The notes under the pieces were generated by a model that was given only the letters and a program-made list of their open reading frames with translations, searched no databases and was not told where the DNA came from. Positions 1-10,509 of a DNA stretch of 43,139 bases are shown here, piece by piece. The stretch lies in contig JAFEER010000298.1 in assembly GCA_018240985.1 (NCBI GenBank), positions 1 through 43,139 on the forward strand, in the 5' to 3' direction. The DNA is from Pseudomonadota bacterium. GTDB taxonomy: Bacteria; Pseudomonadota; Gammaproteobacteria; Burkholderiales; Burkholderiaceae_C. Both the position numbers and the translations under genes were made by a program. Each line of letters opens with the position of its first letter. Positions within the stretch are counted from its first letter, which is position 1.

Positions 1-1
1 C

Positions 2-433
2 CGGCAGTGGTTCCTGCTGCCACCCGAGCGCGGTGCCAGGGGCGTGGTGACCGCGCCCGTCCAGCTGTCCATCCGCCAGGCGCGCGGCCACGGTGATGGC
101 GTGGTGGCCAGCGCGCAGGGGTTCGGCGACCGCAGCGCCGCCGAGGGCCTGAAGGGCGCGCGCATCTTCATCGCGCGCTCGGACTTTCCGCCCTTGCCCG
201 AGGGCGAGTACTACTGGGTCGACCTGATCGGCCTGCCGGTGCGCAACCGCGAGGGCGTGGCGCTGGGCGAGGTGGTCGATCTGATGTCCACCGGCCCGCA
301 GCAGGTGCTGGTGGTGCGCGAAGCGCAGGGCGAACGTCCGATCGAACGCCTGATTCCCTTCGTCGACGCCTATGTGGACGAGGTCGATCTGCCGGCGCGG
401 CAGCTGCGGGTGGACTGGCAGCCCGACTACTGA
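2..433 (+). CDS. rimM: Ribosome maturation factor RimM, C-terminal part
   Basis: The reading frame is open from the left window edge, so the start and most of the N-terminal domain lie outside. RimM binds the 30S subunit and ribosomal protein S19 and helps mature the 16S rRNA head. The visible part covers the end of the RimM N-domain and the whole PRC-barrel domain: GARIFIARSDFP, then EGEYYWVDLIGL, then the TGPQQVLVV strand, and the closing ERLIPFVDAYVDEVD with a terminal VDWQPDY. The last residues overlap the convergent ftsB gene by 7 bp. In most proteobacteria trmD and rplS follow rimM. Here they do not, so the usual rpsP-rimM-trmD-rplS order is broken at this point. Identification is secure despite truncation. 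Confidence 0.93.
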   Translation, partial: RQWFLLPPERGARGVVTAPVQLSIRQARGHGDGVVASAQGFGDRSAAEGLKGARIFIARSDFPPLPEGEYYWVDLIGLPVRNREGVALGEVVDLMSTGPQQVLVVREAQGERPIERLIPFVDAYVDEVDLPARQLRVDWQPDY

Positions 434-726
434 GGTTTTTTGGGCGGCGGTGCGGGGTTGACCTGCACGAAGATTTCGTTGGGCCGCACCATGCCCAGTG
501 CGGTGCGTGCCTTTTCCTCGACCGTGCCCAGGCCCGCCCGCAGGTCGGCGACCTCGGACGCGAGCTGGTCGTTGAGCACTTTGGCCTTGGCGTTGGCGGC
601 CTGCTGCTCGGCCAGCGTGCGCTGCAGCCCCGCCACCTCGGGCAGGCTGCCGCGGCCGAACCACAGCTGCCCGTGCACCACCCCCAGCAGCGCCACCAGC
701 ACGACCGGAACGATGCGTTGCGCCAT
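427..726 (-). CDS. ftsB: Cell division protein FtsB
   Basis: FtsB is a small bitopic inner-membrane protein that joins FtsL and FtsQ in the divisome and takes part in activating septal peptidoglycan synthesis. The 99-residue product has the expected layout: a short N-terminus, one membrane segment at about residues 5-21, a heptad-like coiled coil at about 28-70 (LAEQQAANAKAKVLNDQLA), and a short periplasmic tail with the family-typical EEKARTALGMVRPNEIFVQV. It ends in a proline-rich PAPPPKKPQ. It lies 43 bp downstream of eno on the same strand, the common eno-ftsB arrangement, so it is probably cotranscribed. Its 3' end overlaps rimM on the opposite strand. Confidence 0.93.
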   Translation of the reverse strand: MAQRIVPVVLVALLGVVHGQLWFGRGSLPEVAGLQRTLAEQQAANAKAKVLNDQLASEVADLRAGLGTVEEKARTALGMVRPNEIFVQVNPAPPPKKPQ

Positions 727-769
727 GTCTGCCTGTGCTGTGGGGTGCGGCGCGCGGCGGGCCGGTGCC

Positions 770-2080
<1,311 letters not shown>

Positions 2081-2109
2081 TCAGGGAATTCAAAAAAACG
2101 GTCAGGCCA

Positions 2110-2128
2110 GCATTTGAACGGCAAATGC
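2110..2128. repeat. Perfect inverted repeat between kdsA and eno
   Basis: The arms GCATTTG and CAAATGC are separated by 5 bases in the 135-bp gap between kdsA and eno. Read on the minus strand the hairpin is followed about 11 bases later by a run of seven T, so it could be an imperfect terminator or attenuator after kdsA, or an operator for eno. The spacing to the T-run is too long for a standard intrinsic terminator. Confidence 0.45.
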
Positions 2129-2191
2129 CCGCGCTGAGTCATTCACTGGCGGCAATAACTGTTATGCGATGCACGCGCCCAGGCCAAAAAA

Positions 2192-3049
2192 TCAGGCGGA
2201 AAAATGGTCTTCGAGAAAACCGTTTTTCTTGGCGATGGTGTCGAGTGCCACCAGGGTTTCCAGCAGCGCGCGCATGTGCTGCAACGGCACGGCATTGGGC
2301 CCGTCAGACCAAGCTTCAGCGGGCTTAGGGTGCGTTTCCATGAAGAAGCCCGCGACGCCCACGGCAGCGCCGGCGCGCGCCAGCACCGGCACCATCTCGC
2401 GCGCCCCACCGCTCACCGCGCCCAGGCCGCCGGGCTTTTGCACCGAGTGCGTCACGTCGAAAACGACAGGAGCGCCGGAATTGCGCATTTCGGCCAGGCT
2501 GGTCATGTCGGCCACCAGGTTGTTGTAGCCAAAGCTCACGCCGCGCTCGCAGGCCAAAAAGCGGTCTTCGGACAGCCCCACCTCGCTGGCGGCGGCACGC
2601 GCCTTGTCGATCACGTTCTTCATGTCCCAGGGCGCGAGGAACTGCCCCTTCTTGATGTTCACAGGCTTGCCGGACTGCGCCACGGCGCGGATGAAGTCCG
2701 TCTGGCGGCAGAGAAAGGCCGGGGTCTGCAGCACATCGACCACGCTGGCCACCTCGGCCACCTGGGAGGCATCGTGCACGTCGGTCAGGATGGGAACTTG
2801 TAGCTGGCGGCGCACCTCGTCCAGAATCTTCAGTCCAGCATCGATGCCCACACCGCGCTTGCTGGCGCCGGAAGAGCGGTTCGCCTTGTCGAACGAGCCC
2901 TTGTAGATCAGCGGCACGCCCAGCTGCGTGCAGGCCTCCTTGAGCTGGCCTGCCACGTCGAGCGACATCTGCAGGCCCTCGATGGAGCAGGTGCCGGCAA
3001 TCAGGAAAAAGCGTTGATCCAGGCCAACGTCGAAGCCGCAGAGTTGCAT
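2192..3049 (-). CDS. kdsA: 3-deoxy-8-phosphooctulonate (KDO-8-P) synthase
   Basis: KdsA condenses phosphoenolpyruvate with arabinose 5-phosphate to make KDO-8-phosphate, the first committed step to the KDO of lipopolysaccharide inner core. The product is 285 residues, against 284 in E. coli. Recognisable family stretches are [11 protein letters not shown] near the N-terminus, [33 protein letters not shown] and [14 protein letters not shown], then [14 protein letters not shown] and the C-terminal [18 protein letters not shown]. It starts 6 bp after the pyrG stop, so the two are cotranscribed. No strong ribosome site is visible, which fits translational coupling to pyrG. Confidence 0.97.
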   Translation of the reverse strand: MQLCGFDVGLDQRFFLIAGTCSIEGLQMSLDVAGQLKEACTQLGVPLIYKGSFDKANRSSGASKRGVGIDAGLKILDEVRRQLQVPILTDVHDASQVAEVASVVDVLQTPAFLCRQTDFIRAVAQSGKPVNIKKGQFLAPWDMKNVIDKARAAASEVGLSEDRFLACERGVSFGYNNLVADMTSLAEMRNSGAPVVFDVTHSVQKPGGLGAVSGGAREMVPVLARAGAAVGVAGFFMETHPKPAEAWSDGPNAVPLQHMRALLETLVALDTIAKKNGFLEDHFSA

Positions 3050-3055
3050 GGTGAT

Positions 3056-4729
<1,674 letters not shown>

Positions 4730-4949
4730 TTAGAAGGGGGTGAGGGCAGGTGGTTGTGCCACCGGCCGAAAGCCGATCCGCGGTCGGCGCATGATCGGTT
4801 CAAACGCATGATTTTACTGTGCCCAACTGCTGGCGCTCCCGACCCCGGCGGGGAGTGGAGTTCTCGCCGTATGGGCAGGGGCATGTCAGGAAGCGAGCGG
4901 CCATGCCGGCAGCGCCTTGTGCGCGGCAGCGGTGCTACATTGCCACCCC

Positions 4950-6176
4950 ATGACGGAACTCGCTGGCAAACACATCGTCCTGGGCCTGAGCGGAGGCGTG
5001 GCCTGCTACAAGAGCGCCGAGCTCACGCGGCTGCTGACCAAGGCCGGCGCCACGGTGCAGGTGGTGATGACCGAGGCGGCCGAGCAGTTCATCACGCCCG
5101 TGACCATGCAGGCCCTGTCCGGGCGGCCGGTCTATGCCTCGCAGTGGGATGCGCGCGAGGGCAACAACATGCCCCACATCAACCTGAGCCGCGCGGCCGA
5201 TGCGATTTTGATCGCGCCCTGCAGCGCCGACTTCATGGCGCGCCTGGTGCAGGGCCGGGCCGACGAGCTCTTGAGCCTGATGTGCCTGGCGCGCCCGATC
5301 GAGCGCGTGCCGCTCCTCATCGCTCCGGCCATGAACCGCGAGATGTGGGCCCACCCGGCCACGCAGCGCAACCTGGCGCAGCTGGCGCAGGACGGCGCCC
5401 AGGTGCTGGGCGTGGGCTGCGGTGACCAGGCCTGCGGCGAGGTAGGCGACGGCCGCATGCTGGAGGCCGAGGAGATCTTCGAGGAACTAGCGGCGTTTTT
5501 TGCGCCCAAGCTGCTCGCCGGCCAGCGCGTGCTGATCACGGCCGGCCCCACCTTCGAGGCCATAGACCCGGTGCGCGGCATCACCAATCTGTCATCCGGC
5601 AAGATGGGTTTTGCCATTGCCCGCGCCGCGCGCGCGGCTGGCGCCGATGTCACGCTGGTGGCCGGCCCGGTGCACCTGGCAACGCCGCGCGGTGTGCGGC
5701 GCATCGATGTGCGTTCTGCACAAAATATGTTTCAAGCGGTTGAGGGGCAAGCGCAAGCAGCTACCGTGTTCATAGCAACTGCAGCGGTCGCCGACTGGCG
5801 CCCGGCCAACTCTGCCGAGCACAAGATCAAGAAGGACGGCTCGGGCCAGGTGCCCACGCTGGCCTTTGTCGAAAACCCGGACATCCTGGCCACGGTTGCG
5901 CAATCCGATCGTGCACGCTCTGGCGCGCTCTACTGCGTGGGCTTTGCCGCCGAGAGCGAGCACCTGCTCGCCCACGCCAGCGCCAAGCGTGCGCGCAAGG
6001 GCGTGCCGCTGCTGGTGGGCAATATCGGCCCGGCCACCTTCGGGCAGGACGACAACGCCCTGCTGCTGGTCGACGCCCAGGGCCACCGCGAGCTGCCGCG
6101 CGCCTCCAAGGCCGAGCTGGGGCGCCAGCTGGTGCTTGAGATCGCACGCCGCCTGCGTGCCATGTCTGCGCCATGA
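4950..6176 (+). CDS. coaBC: Bifunctional phosphopantothenoylcysteine decarboxylase/phosphopantothenate-cysteine ligase
   Basis: CoaBC carries out two consecutive steps of coenzyme A synthesis: it couples cysteine to 4'-phosphopantothenate (CoaB, C-terminal) and decarboxylates the product (CoaC, N-terminal, FMN-dependent). I chose the ATG at 4950, giving 408 residues and the canonical start MTELAGKHIVLGLSGG; an in-frame ATG 33 bp upstream would add a non-family extension. The CoaC half shows the active-site His in NMPHINLSRAADA, the PAMN motif, and the cysteine-containing GDQACGEVGDGRM. The CoaB half starts with AGPTFEAIDPVRGITNLSSG. A copy of the dispersed repeat lies inside the CoaB coding region at 5721-5775 without breaking frame. 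The stop overlaps the next gene (ATGA). Confidence 0.96.
   Translation: MTELAGKHIVLGLSGGVACYKSAELTRLLTKAGATVQVVMTEAAEQFITPVTMQALSGRPVYASQWDAREGNNMPHINLSRAADAILIAPCSADFMARLVQGRADELLSLMCLARPIERVPLLIAPAMNREMWAHPATQRNLAQLAQDGAQVLGVGCGDQACGEVGDGRMLEAEEIFEELAAFFAPKLLAGQRVLITAGPTFEAIDPVRGITNLSSGKMGFAIARAARAAGADVTLVAGPVHLATPRGVRRIDVRSAQNMFQAVEGQAQAATVFIATAAVADWRPANSAEHKIKKDGSGQVPTLAFVENPDILATVAQSDRARSGALYCVGFAAESEHLLAHASAKRARKGVPLLVGNIGPATFGQDDNALLLVDAQGHRELPRASKAELGRQLVLEIARRLRAMSAP
5721..5775 (-). repeat. Dispersed ~50-bp repeat, copy A (inside coaBC)
   Basis: On the minus strand it reads TAGCTGCTTGCGCTTG, then a short loop, then CCGCTTGAAAC and an AT-rich end, matching the intergenic copies elsewhere in the window. 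It is in frame within coaBC and encodes the helix around QAVEGQAQAATVF. Confidence 0.6.
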
Positions 6177-6559
6177 ATGCGCCTGATCCCAGGCTTGGCG
6201 ACTACCGCGAGCCGCCCGATGGCGACTACGCCAGCTATGTCGAGCGCCTGCTGCAAAGCCACGCCGCACCGGGCGCCGTGCAGCCGCCCTTGGCGCAGCG
6301 CAGGCTGGGTGTGGTGGTAAAGAATGCCAGGCCTGCCGCAGCCACAACCGATGCTGCCGCCATCGAGCAGGCGCAACGCAAGCGCGCCGCGGGCATGAAG
6401 CTGCTCGCCCGGCTGGCGCTGCTGCCCTGGATTGCGTTCGTGCTGCTGATGTGGTTTGCACCCGCGCTGCTGCCCTTTGCGATAGGGGCCGTGGTGGTGG
6501 GCGGCATCGCTTACGGCGTATGGAAGTCCAAGCTCGGCCCGCCGGGCGGCAAAAACTGA
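6173..6559 (+). CDS. Small membrane protein of unknown function
   Basis: I do not recognise the family. The 128-residue product has a hydrophilic N-terminal half, with DYREPPDGDYASYVERLLQS near the start and a basic patch RKRAAG at about 66-71. It is followed by two closely spaced hydrophobic segments, roughly residues 75-93 and 96-116, so it is probably an inner-membrane protein with a cytoplasmic N-terminus. Its ATG overlaps the coaBC stop by 4 bp and dut follows 21 bp later. It is therefore probably translated by coupling within a coaBC-dut operon. The frame is clearly coding, but the function is unknown. Confidence 0.75.
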   Translation: MNAPDPRLGDYREPPDGDYASYVERLLQSHAAPGAVQPPLAQRRLGVVVKNARPAAATTDAAAIEQAQRKRAAGMKLLARLALLPWIAFVLLMWFAPALLPFAIGAVVVGGIAYGVWKSKLGPPGGKN

Positions 6560-6580
6560 TTCCCAAGCACCATTGTTCTT

Positions 6581-7027
6581 ATGAAGATAGACGTCAAAGT
6601 TCTCGATCCGCGCATGGCAGACCAGCTGCCCGCCTATGCCACGCCAGGCAGTGCCGGGCTCGACCTGCGTGCCTGCCTGGATGCGCCGCTGGAGCTCGCT
6701 CCCAATGCCTGGCAGCTTGTGCCAACGGGCATCGCCATCCACCTGAAAAACCCCGGCTATGCCGCGCTCATCCTGCCGCGCTCGGGGCTGGGGCACAAGC
6801 ATGGCATCGTGCTGGGCAACCTGGTGGGCCTGATAGACAGCGATTACCAGGGCCAGCTCATGGTCAGCGCCTGGAACCGCAGCGAGCAGGCCTTTACCCT
6901 GCAACCCATGGAGCGGCTGGCGCAGCTGGTCGTCGTGCCCGTGGTGCAGGCGCAGTTCCAGGTGGTCTCGGATTTTCCCGCCAGCACGCGCGGCGAGGGC
7001 GGCTACGGGTCTACCGGCAAGCATTGA
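6581..7027 (+). CDS. dut: dUTP diphosphatase (dUTPase)
   Basis: Dut hydrolyses dUTP to dUMP and pyrophosphate, keeping uracil out of DNA and feeding thymidylate synthesis. The 148-residue protein is a standard trimeric dUTPase. The five family motifs appear in order: GSAGLDLRA (about 24-32), [22 protein letters not shown] with the catalytic aspartate region, [11 protein letters not shown], and the flexible C-terminal [11 protein letters not shown] that closes on the substrate. It is the last gene of the coaBC operon; 143 bp follow before the next gene. Confidence 0.97.
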   Translation: MKIDVKVLDPRMADQLPAYATPGSAGLDLRACLDAPLELAPNAWQLVPTGIAIHLKNPGYAALILPRSGLGHKHGIVLGNLVGLIDSDYQGQLMVSAWNRSEQAFTLQPMERLAQLVVVPVVQAQFQVVSDFPASTRGEGGYGSTGKH

Positions 7028-7170
7028 GGCGCAGGACGGCCGACAGCTGACCCCCGCTGGAACCATTGCCGCGGCGTCGCAATCCAACAGCTTGCCGCGT
7101 TGCATCGACCGGCGGTACGTCTGTACGGCCGGGGATACATGTTTCAGGCCGACTGAGGAGTGATTCCATC

Positions 7171-7659
7171 ATGTTTCGCCATTTGCGCCTTGTGACCCTG
7201 GTTGGATCGGCATGCCTGGCAGGCATGCTGGCCGGCTGTGTCTACTATCCCTATCCGCACCCTGCGTATGCCTATGCGCCCCAGCCGGTGCCGGGCTATG
7301 CCGGCTATCCCGACCAGCGCGGCGTCGAGTTCGGGACGGTGTCGTACATCGAGGGCCTGCAGGCACCCAACCGCACCACGGGCCTGGGGGTCATCCTGGG
7401 TGCGGTCGTCGGTGGCGTACTGGGTAACCATATCGGAGGTGGTGCAGGACGTGCCGCCACTACCGCCATCGGCGCTGTGGGCGGCGCCGTGGCCGGCAAT
7501 GCCATCGAAGGGCGGGGTGCGCCACCGGCATACGCGGCCTTCCGCATCACCGTGCAGCTAGACCAGGGCGGCCAGCGCGTCTACCAGGTTCCCTCACCCG
7601 GCGCACTGCGCCCGGGCGATCGGGTGCGCCTCTACGAAGGGCAGATTTCGCGCCTGTAA
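7171..7659 (+). CDS. Glycine-zipper outer-membrane lipoprotein (SlyB/Pcp-like)
   Basis: The 162-residue product is a predicted lipoprotein of the 17-kDa antigen/SlyB group, which helps keep outer-membrane integrity. The start at 7171 is set by a GAGGAG ribosome site ten bases upstream and by the signal peptide that begins there. The lipobox is LAGC with the lipidated cysteine at 23; the next residue is not aspartate, consistent with outer-membrane sorting. A Tyr/Pro-rich linker (YYPYPHPAYAYAPQPVPGY) leads to a glycine-zipper segment at about 70-112 (GVILGAVVGGVLGNHIGGG, then AIGAVGGAVAGNAIEG). The C-terminus is a small beta domain. It converges with the SlyD-like gene, with 13 bp between stops. 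Confidence 0.88.
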   Translation: MFRHLRLVTLVGSACLAGMLAGCVYYPYPHPAYAYAPQPVPGYAGYPDQRGVEFGTVSYIEGLQAPNRTTGLGVILGAVVGGVLGNHIGGGAGRAATTAIGAVGGAVAGNAIEGRGAPPAYAAFRITVQLDQGGQRVYQVPSPGALRPGDRVRLYEGQISRL

Positions 7660-7672
7660 TGTGGGTGCAGAA

Positions 7673-8197
7673 TCAGTGCAGCAGGTTGCTGCCCGGGGCC
7701 TGGGGCTGGATGCGGAAAAAACCTGTGCCGGCGCTGCCGCGGCCGATTTCCTCCTCGGTCGCCTCGCGCACGCCATGCACCTTGAGCTTCAGGCGCAGCG
7801 CAATGCCGGCCAGGGGGTGGTTGCCGTCCAGCACCACATGCTCCGGATAGATCTGCGCCACGGTGTAGAGCGCGTCGCGCGGTGCCTCGGGGTTGGTGCC
7901 ATCGGGCAGGGCCGTGCCCTCGAAGGTCATGCCTTCCTCGATGTCGTCGGGGAATAGCCGGCGCGGCTCCAGGAACAGCAGCTTGTCCTGGTAGTCGCCA
8001 AAGGCGTCCTCGGGCTCCAGGTGCAGCGCCAGCTCCGCGCCCACGCCATGGCCCTGCAGAGCCTCTTCGATGCGCGCCAGCAGATCGTCGCCGCCGACCA
8101 GAAACTCCACCGGATCGTCGAGTACGTCCAGTTCGTCGCCCAGCGTGTCCTTCAAGACCCAGGTCAGGGCGACCACACATTGTTCAGTGATTTCCAT
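7673..8197 (-). CDS. FKBP-type peptidyl-prolyl isomerase, SlyD-like
   Basis: This is a SlyD-family prolyl isomerase/chaperone expected in the cytoplasm. I place the start at the ATG at 8197, giving 174 residues beginning MEITEQCVVALTWVL; a longer upstream reading adds a non-homologous extension. The split FKBP fold is visible: an N-terminal strand, LVGGDDLLARIEEALQGHGVG, the insert-in-flap region around EPEDAFGDYQDKLLF, and the return at NHPLAGIALRLKLKVHGVREAT. Unlike E. coli SlyD there is no histidine/cysteine-rich metal-binding tail, so a role in nickel delivery is not indicated. It is divergent from roxA. Confidence 0.9.
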   Translation of the reverse strand: MEITEQCVVALTWVLKDTLGDELDVLDDPVEFLVGGDDLLARIEEALQGHGVGAELALHLEPEDAFGDYQDKLLFLEPRRLFPDDIEEGMTFEGTALPDGTNPEAPRDALYTVAQIYPEHVVLDGNHPLAGIALRLKLKVHGVREATEEEIGRGSAGTGFFRIQPQAPGSNLLH

Positions 8198-8250
8198 AGG
8201 ACAATTGTCGCAGTTCACTGCCTTTCGGCCCGTGCGGCCCGCCTTATTCC

Positions 8251-9366
8251 ATGGATGTACAGCAAGCATTGCCCCTGCTCGGGGGGCTGAGCCCGGCGCA
8301 GTTCATGCGCCGCCACTGGCACAAGAAACCGCTGCTGGTGCGCCAGGCGATTGCCGGCTTCAAGCCGCTGCTCTCGCGCGCCGAGCTGCTGGAGCTGGCC
8401 GGGCAGGAGGGCGTGGAGTCGCGCTTCATCCAGGACAAGGCCGGCCAATGGGTGTTGCGCCATGGGCCGCTGGCGCGCCGCTCGCTACCGCCCCTGTCCA
8501 CACCGCGCTGGACGGCGCTGGTGCAGGGCGTGGATCTGCACCACGACGGCGTGCACGCCCTGATGCAGCAGTTCCGCTTCGTGCCGGAGGCGCGGCTCGA
8601 TGACCTGATGATCAGCTACGCCACCGATGGCGGCGGCGTGGGGCCGCATTTCGACAATTACGACGTGTTCCTGCTGCAGGCCCATGGCCAGCGGCGCTGG
8701 CGCATTGGCCGACAGAAGGACAAGACCTTGCGCCCTGGCCTGCCGCTGAAGATCCTGGCGGCCTTCGAGCCCGAGGAGGAGCATGTGCTCGATCCCGGCG
8801 ACATGCTCTACCTCCCCCCCGGCTGGGCGCACGACGGCATTGCCGTGGGCGAATGCATGACCTACTCGATCGGCTTTCGCTCGCCCCATGGCGCGCAGCT
8901 GGCCCACGAGGTGCTGCAGCGCATGGCCGATGCGGCGGCCGACGATGAGGGCGCCATTTACCGCGACGCGCAGCAGCCCGCCGTGGCCGGGCCCGGCGCC
9001 ATTCCGGCCGAGCTGCAGGACTTTGCCCGCAAGGCCGTGCAGCGCGCGCTGGCCGAGCCGCAGGCGCTGGAATGCGCGCTGGGCGAGGCCTTGACCGAAC
9101 CCAAGGCTAACGTCTGGTTCGAGCCGGGCGAGGCCCGCGGCATGCTGGAGCGCATCAGCCTCGACCGGCGCACGCGCATGATGTACGACGACAAGCATGT
9201 CTTCATCAACGGCGAGAGCTACCGCGCCGCCGGGCGCGACGCCACGCTGATGCGGCGCCTGGCCGATGCACGCGCGCTTGCGCCGCGTGACCTGGCGCGG
9301 GCCAGCGACGCGGCGCTGGAACTGCTGTCGGCCTGGTGCGAGGCGGGCTGGGCGCATGCCGTCTGA
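8251..9366 (+). CDS. roxA: Ribosomal protein L16 arginine hydroxylase (JmjC/cupin oxygenase)
   Basis: RoxA (YcfD) is a 2-oxoglutarate/Fe(II) oxygenase that hydroxylates an arginine of ribosomal protein uL16. The 371-residue product carries the cupin iron-binding HxD motif at His133/Asp135 (GPHFDNYDVFLLQ) and the distal histidine at His194 in LPPGWAHDG. The N-terminal FMRRHWHKKPLLVRQA is typical of the family, and the C-terminal third is the winged-helix dimerisation/substrate region. The following gene starts inside its last codons (11-bp overlap), so the two are cotranscribed. Confidence 0.92.
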   Translation: MDVQQALPLLGGLSPAQFMRRHWHKKPLLVRQAIAGFKPLLSRAELLELAGQEGVESRFIQDKAGQWVLRHGPLARRSLPPLSTPRWTALVQGVDLHHDGVHALMQQFRFVPEARLDDLMISYATDGGGVGPHFDNYDVFLLQAHGQRRWRIGRQKDKTLRPGLPLKILAAFEPEEEHVLDPGDMLYLPPGWAHDGIAVGECMTYSIGFRSPHGAQLAHEVLQRMADAAADDEGAIYRDAQQPAVAGPGAIPAELQDFARKAVQRALAEPQALECALGEALTEPKANVWFEPGEARGMLERISLDRRTRMMYDDKHVFINGESYRAAGRDATLMRRLADARALAPRDLARASDAALELLSAWCEAGWAHAV

Positions 9367-9868
9367 GCTGGAGCAGCCCCCGTTTGCATTGCCGGGCGGC
9401 CGCTTCGAAGGGCGGGGCGCCTTCCAGCAATTGGTGCGCGATGCCCTGGCCTGCGCTGCGCAGGAAGGCTGGCGCGAGCTGATTCTCTGCGATGCCGACT
9501 TCCATGACTGGCCCCTGGGCGAGCGCGCCGTGGCCGAGTCGCTGCAGCAATGGGCGCGCAGCGGGCGGCGCCTGACCCTGCTCGCGGCCGACTATGGCGA
9601 GCTGCAGCGGCGCCACGCGCGCTTCGTGCAGTGGCGCGTGCGCTGGGATCACATCATCCAGTGCCGCCGCGCCGGCGCGGCGGATCCACAGGATCTGCCC
9701 AGCGCCATCTGGTCGCCGCAATGGGTGTTGCAGCGCCATGATCCGTTGCGCTGTAGCGGTGTCACCGGCACCGAGCCCGAGCGGCGTGTATTGCTGCGCG
9801 AGGCCATCGATGAATGGTTGGATCGAAAGAGCACACCTGGCTTTTCCGCGTCAATCTTGGGTTTGTGA
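9356..9868 (+). CDS. Conserved hypothetical protein following roxA
   Basis: The 170-residue product begins MPSELEQPPFALPGG at an ATG overlapping the end of roxA. It resembles a widespread betaproteobacterial family without an assigned function (I believe a DUF7931-type protein, not certain). Visible features are the FEGRGAFQQLVRDAL segment and an acidic strand ELILCDADFHDWPLGERA followed by an arginine-rich stretch. The middle is reminiscent of a phosphatidylserine synthase/PLD-like or NYN-like alpha/beta fold, but no catalytic HKD motif is present. It is soluble, with no signal peptide. The overlap suggests coexpression with the L16 hydroxylase. Confidence 0.7.
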   Translation: MPSELEQPPFALPGGRFEGRGAFQQLVRDALACAAQEGWRELILCDADFHDWPLGERAVAESLQQWARSGRRLTLLAADYGELQRRHARFVQWRVRWDHIIQCRRAGAADPQDLPSAIWSPQWVLQRHDPLRCSGVTGTEPERRVLLREAIDEWLDRKSTPGFSASILGL

Positions 9869-9934
9869 CAGTTGTGCGCTGTTGTAAAAAACATCGCGGT
9901 TTCTTCGCGTTATCCACTATTGACGAAAATTTTC

Positions 9935-9940
9935 TATAAT
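9935..9940 (+). promoter_or_regulatory. Perfect TATAAT -10 box for the repeat lipoprotein
   Basis: TATAAT lies about 125 bp upstream of the 10066 gene in an AT-rich gap. No consensus -35 is found 16-18 bp upstream; a TTGACG at 9920-9925 is only 9 bp away. The gap to the gene leaves a leader of about 120 nt. This is a likely promoter core only. Confidence 0.45.
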
Positions 9941-10065
9941 CGCGGGCTGGTATCGCACCTGGTGTTTGCTTTATATCAAGCAATGCATCGTCGTCGGGTC
10001 TACCGCTGCAAGAGGCGGGTGTCGCGGCTTTTCATGACCATCCATTGTCCCCATAGGAAACTGAA

Positions 10066-10407
10066 ATGAAGAATTCCGTCGTTCTGGCTGCCCTGATTGC
10101 TGCCGCTGCCCTGGTTGCCTGCGGCAAGAAGGAAGAGCCCGCTCCGGCTCCTGCACCGGCCCCCGCCGCCGTCGAAGCTCCCGCTCCTGCACCTGCTGCT
10201 GAAGCCGCCAAGGAAGCCGCTGGTGCTGCCGTAGACGCTGCCAAGGACGCAGCCGGCTCCGCCGCCGAAGCCACCAAGGACGCAGCCACCGCTGCCGCCG
10301 ACGCTACCAAGGAAGCCGTAGACGCCACGGCCGACGCTGCCAAGAAGGCCGCTGACGCTGCTGCCGAGGCCGCCAAGAAGGCTGCCGAAGCTGCTACGTC
10401 CAAGTAA
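10066..10407 (+). CDS. Alanine-rich lipoprotein made of six 11-residue repeats
   Basis: The 113-residue precursor has a lipoprotein signal with lipobox LVAC, Cys19 as the lipidated residue and Gly20 after it, so it is expected in the outer membrane facing the periplasm. A Pro/Ala linker (about 25-45) leads to six consecutive 11-residue units of the form A-(A/T)-K-(E/D/K)-A-(A/V)-x-x-A-x-(D/E). Examples are AAKEAAGAAVD and ATKDAATAAAD. Such 11-mers form long amphipathic helices, as in LEA group 3 proteins and apolipoproteins. The gene is monocistronic, with its own -10 box and a strong terminator, and is probably well expressed. Function is unknown; an envelope spacer, stress or membrane-binding role is an inference. 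Confidence 0.82.
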   Translation: MKNSVVLAALIAAAALVACGKKEEPAPAPAPAPAAVEAPAPAPAAEAAKEAAGAAVDAAKDAAGSAAEATKDAATAAADATKEAVDATADAAKKAADAAAEAAKKAAEAATSK

Positions 10408-10452
10408 GCCGAGCGCAATCCGGGCGAAATCCGGGCCTTTTGGCCCGGTAAG

Positions 10453-10499
10453 GCCCACAAAAAAACCCCGGTCATTTGCCGGGGTTTTTTTTTGTGGGC
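10453..10499. terminator. Bidirectional intrinsic terminator between the repeat lipoprotein and bamC
   Basis: The stem is CCCCGG/CCGGGG with a 7-base loop, flanked by A7 on one side and T9 on the other, and closed further out by GCCCAC/GTGGGC. Because both T-tracts are present it can end transcription of the two convergent genes. Confidence 0.92.
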
Positions 10500-10509
10500 G
10501 CTGTGCTTC

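Noticed and set aside
9920-9940. TTGACG...TATAAT as a full promoter before the 11-mer lipoprotein
   Set aside because: The spacer is only 9 bp, so only the -10 is kept as plausible.
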